Positions 61,006 to 64,000 of a stretch of 64,000 bases of DNA are shown here, one piece after another. The stretch is from positions 21,811,553-21,875,552 of the forward strand of contig JASFXZ010000009.1 of assembly GCA_032209605.1 (NCBI GenBank), in the 5' to 3' direction. Each line of letters starts with the position of its first letter. Within the stretch, counting starts at the first letter, position 1. The position numbers and the translations under genes were made by a program. The notes beneath the pieces are model-generated. The model was not told the origin of the DNA. It saw nothing but the letters and a program-made list of their open reading frames with translations, and searched no databases. Origin of the DNA: Mactromeris polynyma (taxonomy: Eukaryota; Mollusca; Bivalvia; Venerida; Mactridae).

Positions 61006-61860
61006 AGCGGGTACGTGTTTTAAGATGGTACGGTTTTCTGCGGGTACGGTTTCTAGATGGGAAGATTTATAGCGTGTACAGTTTCCAGATGACATGAATT
61101 TGAGCGGGTACGGTTTCTAGATGGGAAGGTTTGGAGCGGGTACGGTTTCTAGATGGGAAGATTTATAGCGTGTACAGTTTCCAGATGACATGAATTTGAG
61201 CGGGTACGGTTTCTAGATGGGAAGGCTTGGAGTGGGTACGGCTTCCAGATGGCATGCTGTTGCGCGGGTACAGTTTCCAGATGACATGATTTTGAGCGGG
61301 TACGGTTTCCAGATGAAATGATTTTGAGCGGGTACGACTTCGAGGTGACATGATTTTGAGCGGTTACGGTTTCCATGTGACATGATGTTGAGCGGGTACG
61401 GTTTCCATGTGACATGATGTTGAGCGGGTACGGTTTCCATGTGACCTGATGTTGAGCGGGTACGGTCACCATGTGACATGATGTTGAGCGGGTACGGTTT
61501 CCATGTGACATGATGTTAGGCGGGTACGGTCACCATGTGACATGATGTTGAGCGGGTACGGTTTCCATGTGACATGATGTTGAGCGGGTACGGTTTCCAT
61601 GTGACATGATGTTGAGCGGGTACGGTTTCCATGTGACATGATGTTGAGCGGGTACGGTCACCATGTGACATGATGTTGAGCGGGTACGGTTTCCATGTGA
61701 CATGATGTTGAGCGGGTACGGTTTCCATATGACATGATGTTGAGCGGGTACGGTCACCATGTGACATGATGTTGAGCGGGTATGGTTTCCATGTTGAGCG
61801 GGTACGGTTTCCATGTGACATGATGTTGAGCGGGTACGGTTTCTGGATGGCAAGATTTTA
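61006..61860 (-). repeat. 32-bp tandem array, about 26 units
   Basis: Units of 32 bp (GAGCGGGTACGGTTTCCATG plus TGACATGATGTT). The right part is nearly homogeneous, with a GGTCACC variant spaced at multiples of 32; the left part is diverged and contains a 96-bp three-unit duplication (TTCTAGATGGG at 61051 and 61147). Stop-free minus frames of 60-120 codons arise from the period and are not genes. Confidence 0.96.
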
Positions 61861-64000
61861 AAACTACAGTTGACGGACAGAGAATATACATTAAAAAAAT
61901 ATGAATGAAATTAAGGCAATGGTTGACTTTGAAGACAACATGTATGTTTGTGCTATACCCTATGATTTTTGTCCGGGTTGCAACAAAAATGCACGTATTC
62001 ACTGTTTTTGACCCGTGTGGACAGCATTTGCCCTTGTTCAATGTCGTATCGATCTCTGTTATCTAAATAATTATAATCTGCCTGTATCTATGAGAAATAC
62101 GTTGCCACATATATTGGGTTTTGCTGACGTTTTCAATACCCCTTGAATAGATATAAGGTGCATGTTTGTTCAGACGACATTATTTTGGTAGTCGATCAAC
62201 TTTAGCTGTATGATCTTATTACATAACTGGGTTACTAATACTCGGCTGATTAATTCGGGTGAACGCGAAACAGATAAAAATGAAGAAGGATATAGAACAG
62301 TTTCGCTTTCAACCCGAGATCATTATTTTCGATAAATCGCAGACGCATTTGAAAAATCCGACCTGTTTCACAAGCCCACTTGTACAGTATTACGCACCGC
62401 AAAAATATTGGAAAAAAAAACTGATTTAAATAGTAATTCACAGATGTCAAAAATTGTATTTCACATCTTCATATAAAGATATACCAATGTACGTCATTGC
62501 ATTGAATACATTATGAAAGCATTATCCACGACCAATAGTAAGAACCGAATCGCATCAGTCACGAGTTGAATATTCAGTCGGACCTCGATCATTCGAATTC
62601 ATACGGTCCGAAATTTTATTTCGAATAACCCATTTCAATTTCACGTGCATAATATACATCAGGACCTGATATTTATTTAGGATTATACAAAATCTTCGGA
62701 CAAAAGGTTGTCGAATAAACAAGGTCCGACTGTATATGGAGATGGTAAGCGTCTAGTGGTTAGTCCGTCTTTATACAGTACTCTTACTTGTTCTGTTTAA
62801 AATGAGAATTTGTATTCGATAAATGGGAACAATGATCATCTTATTGCCTGGTAGACACGTTTGTAAATGTAACAACTTGACATTGGTGCAGCCTTTGAGT
62901 AACATTGCGATTGAAGCAACATCTGATTAATAATAAGACTTAAAGCATTAGTCTCACAACCTTATAACACAGAGGGCGGTATTGTGAGAAAGTTTGTTGA
63001 TCGCGACACACACAATTATTATCAACATCATTGCAGCTGCAGTAATAATCACCCTAATCGGAACTACTGTAATTGCTACGAATGACTGGTAGTGACATCT
63101 TTAATCACTACACGAATTACAGATCCTAAAAACGTACAGAAACGTTACATCGTTGTACTAAATAAACCCCAGGAACAATTTGAACTATAAAATCAATATT
63201 AAATTCTAATCATTCGTTTTGATAGGTTATTATTTTTAGAATATGCAATGATACGTTTCTACTCATGCATTTAATGTATTACTAATTATATCCAAAGGCG
63301 TATCTGCGTTTACTAGAGACCTATCAAACAGAAAATGTTTGGCATCAGGTATGGAATGTTATCTCGAAACCTAGTTGTTTAATCTGAACATAGTTAGGCA
63401 AGTTCACTTTCGAAAGTCAGAATACGTAAGATTGTGCGAGCGAAATTCTATCGAAAGAAAGATAAACGGATATTGGTTTTGAACCATGTCCAAAAATCGG
63501 ACAATATAAATACGCTGCGTGAGACTGGGAAATGCTTCATCATTTCCCTCTCAGGCATACTCTAAAATATATCAGTCATTAATTATCGATAGTTTGAAAG
63601 AGTTATTGTGATAAAGTAAGTATTCAACAAGATTATTTTTGGGCAAATGTCAAGTTTACATTGATAAGTACATTTATAAAATGCTAACATTGCTGTATTA
63701 GCTGTACACAGATTTCGCAAATACCCATCGAACTCTTGCCCTATAGTTACAGCTCACGTACGGACATTTGTATTTTAGTCTCTTCAGGTTTGGAAACGAC
63801 AAGCAGTTTAACACAAATATTATACAAACACACTGTACGAACGTATTTCACAGATACCGTATCGAATGGCTTCAAGTAGACGTATGGAGGATATATAAAT
63901 CAACTTACAATATAAAACTGTCTAAGATATTATTGCAATTGATTTATATACAATACTTGGATGAATAATGGGTATCATTTGTCTTGTCGGGAAAAGACCT
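61861..64000. other. Window end, non-coding apart from one MITE
   Basis: AT-rich DNA in which no exon of either neighbouring gene could be found. A TIR element lies at 62575-62732. Short frames (62250-62450 minus, 63768-63968 plus) resemble nothing known. Confidence 0.5.
62575..62732. mobile_element. Pogo-like MITE with CAGTCGGACC ends
   Basis: 158 bp from CAGTCGGACCTCGAT to AACAAGGTCCGACTG, with inner TTCGAAT / TCGAATAA inverted copies. Ends in CAGT like the other MITEs, but the arms differ, so it is a separate family. The left flank is TT rather than TA, so a clean TA duplication is not seen. Confidence 0.65.

Noticed and set aside
61149..61853. Several minus-strand frames of 60-120 codons with repeated peptides
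   Set aside because: All derive from the 32-bp array (32 residues per three units) and occur in several frames at once.

Overview
The window is eukaryotic, AT-rich nuclear DNA from an invertebrate animal, most probably a lophotrochozoan and plausibly a bivalve or other mollusc. The evidence is two animal gene families split into many short exons with GT-AG introns (24 bp-scale array units up to a 12 kb intron), tRNA-derived SINEs, short terminal-inverted-repeat elements (MITEs) flanked by TA, and several long tandem arrays. The species is inference; no rRNA, mitochondrial or species-diagnostic sequence is present.

Region 1 (about 1-24,600, plus strand): a complete ten-exon gene for a PRDM14 orthologue. 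It has a divergent N-terminus, a PR/SET domain (exons 4-6) and six zinc fingers (exons 7-10), 510 residues from the ATG at 1442. Splice phases agree at every junction. A possible in-frame 45-nt cassette exon lies in the 12 kb second intron. Introns carry MITEs, SINEs and a nested inverted repeat; one MITE starts 7 nt after the exon 7 splice junction.

Region 2 (about 24,600-27,299): the gap between two convergent genes. PRDM14 has a poly(A) signal at 24575; the chloride transporter gene ends just after its stop with a poly(A) signal at 27120-27125 (minus) and a hairpin in the short 3' UTR.

Region 3 (27,300-53,656, minus strand): nineteen exons of a CLC-7-type chloride/proton antiporter, 692 residues from the first transmembrane segments to the stop, including the pore and both CBS domains. 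About 110 N-terminal residues expected from vertebrate CLC-7 were not found. The gating glutamate is kept, but the usual GSGIP chloride-binding motif reads GGGVP. One intron holds a 29-bp array (19 copies) and a 48-bp array (7 copies); the latter arose by duplicating the end of an exon together with its splice donor, so every copy carries a potential 24-nt in-frame microexon.

Region 4 (53,657-64,000): mostly non-coding. It holds a 4.1 kb satellite of a 47-bp unit (about 88 copies, with higher-order structure), a 32-bp array of about 26 units, and a MITE. It is probably 5' intron or upstream sequence of the chloride transporter gene.

The two genes have no evident functional link: one is a nuclear transcriptional regulator and the other an endolysosomal ion exchanger. 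No prokaryotic operon, CRISPR array or virus was seen.
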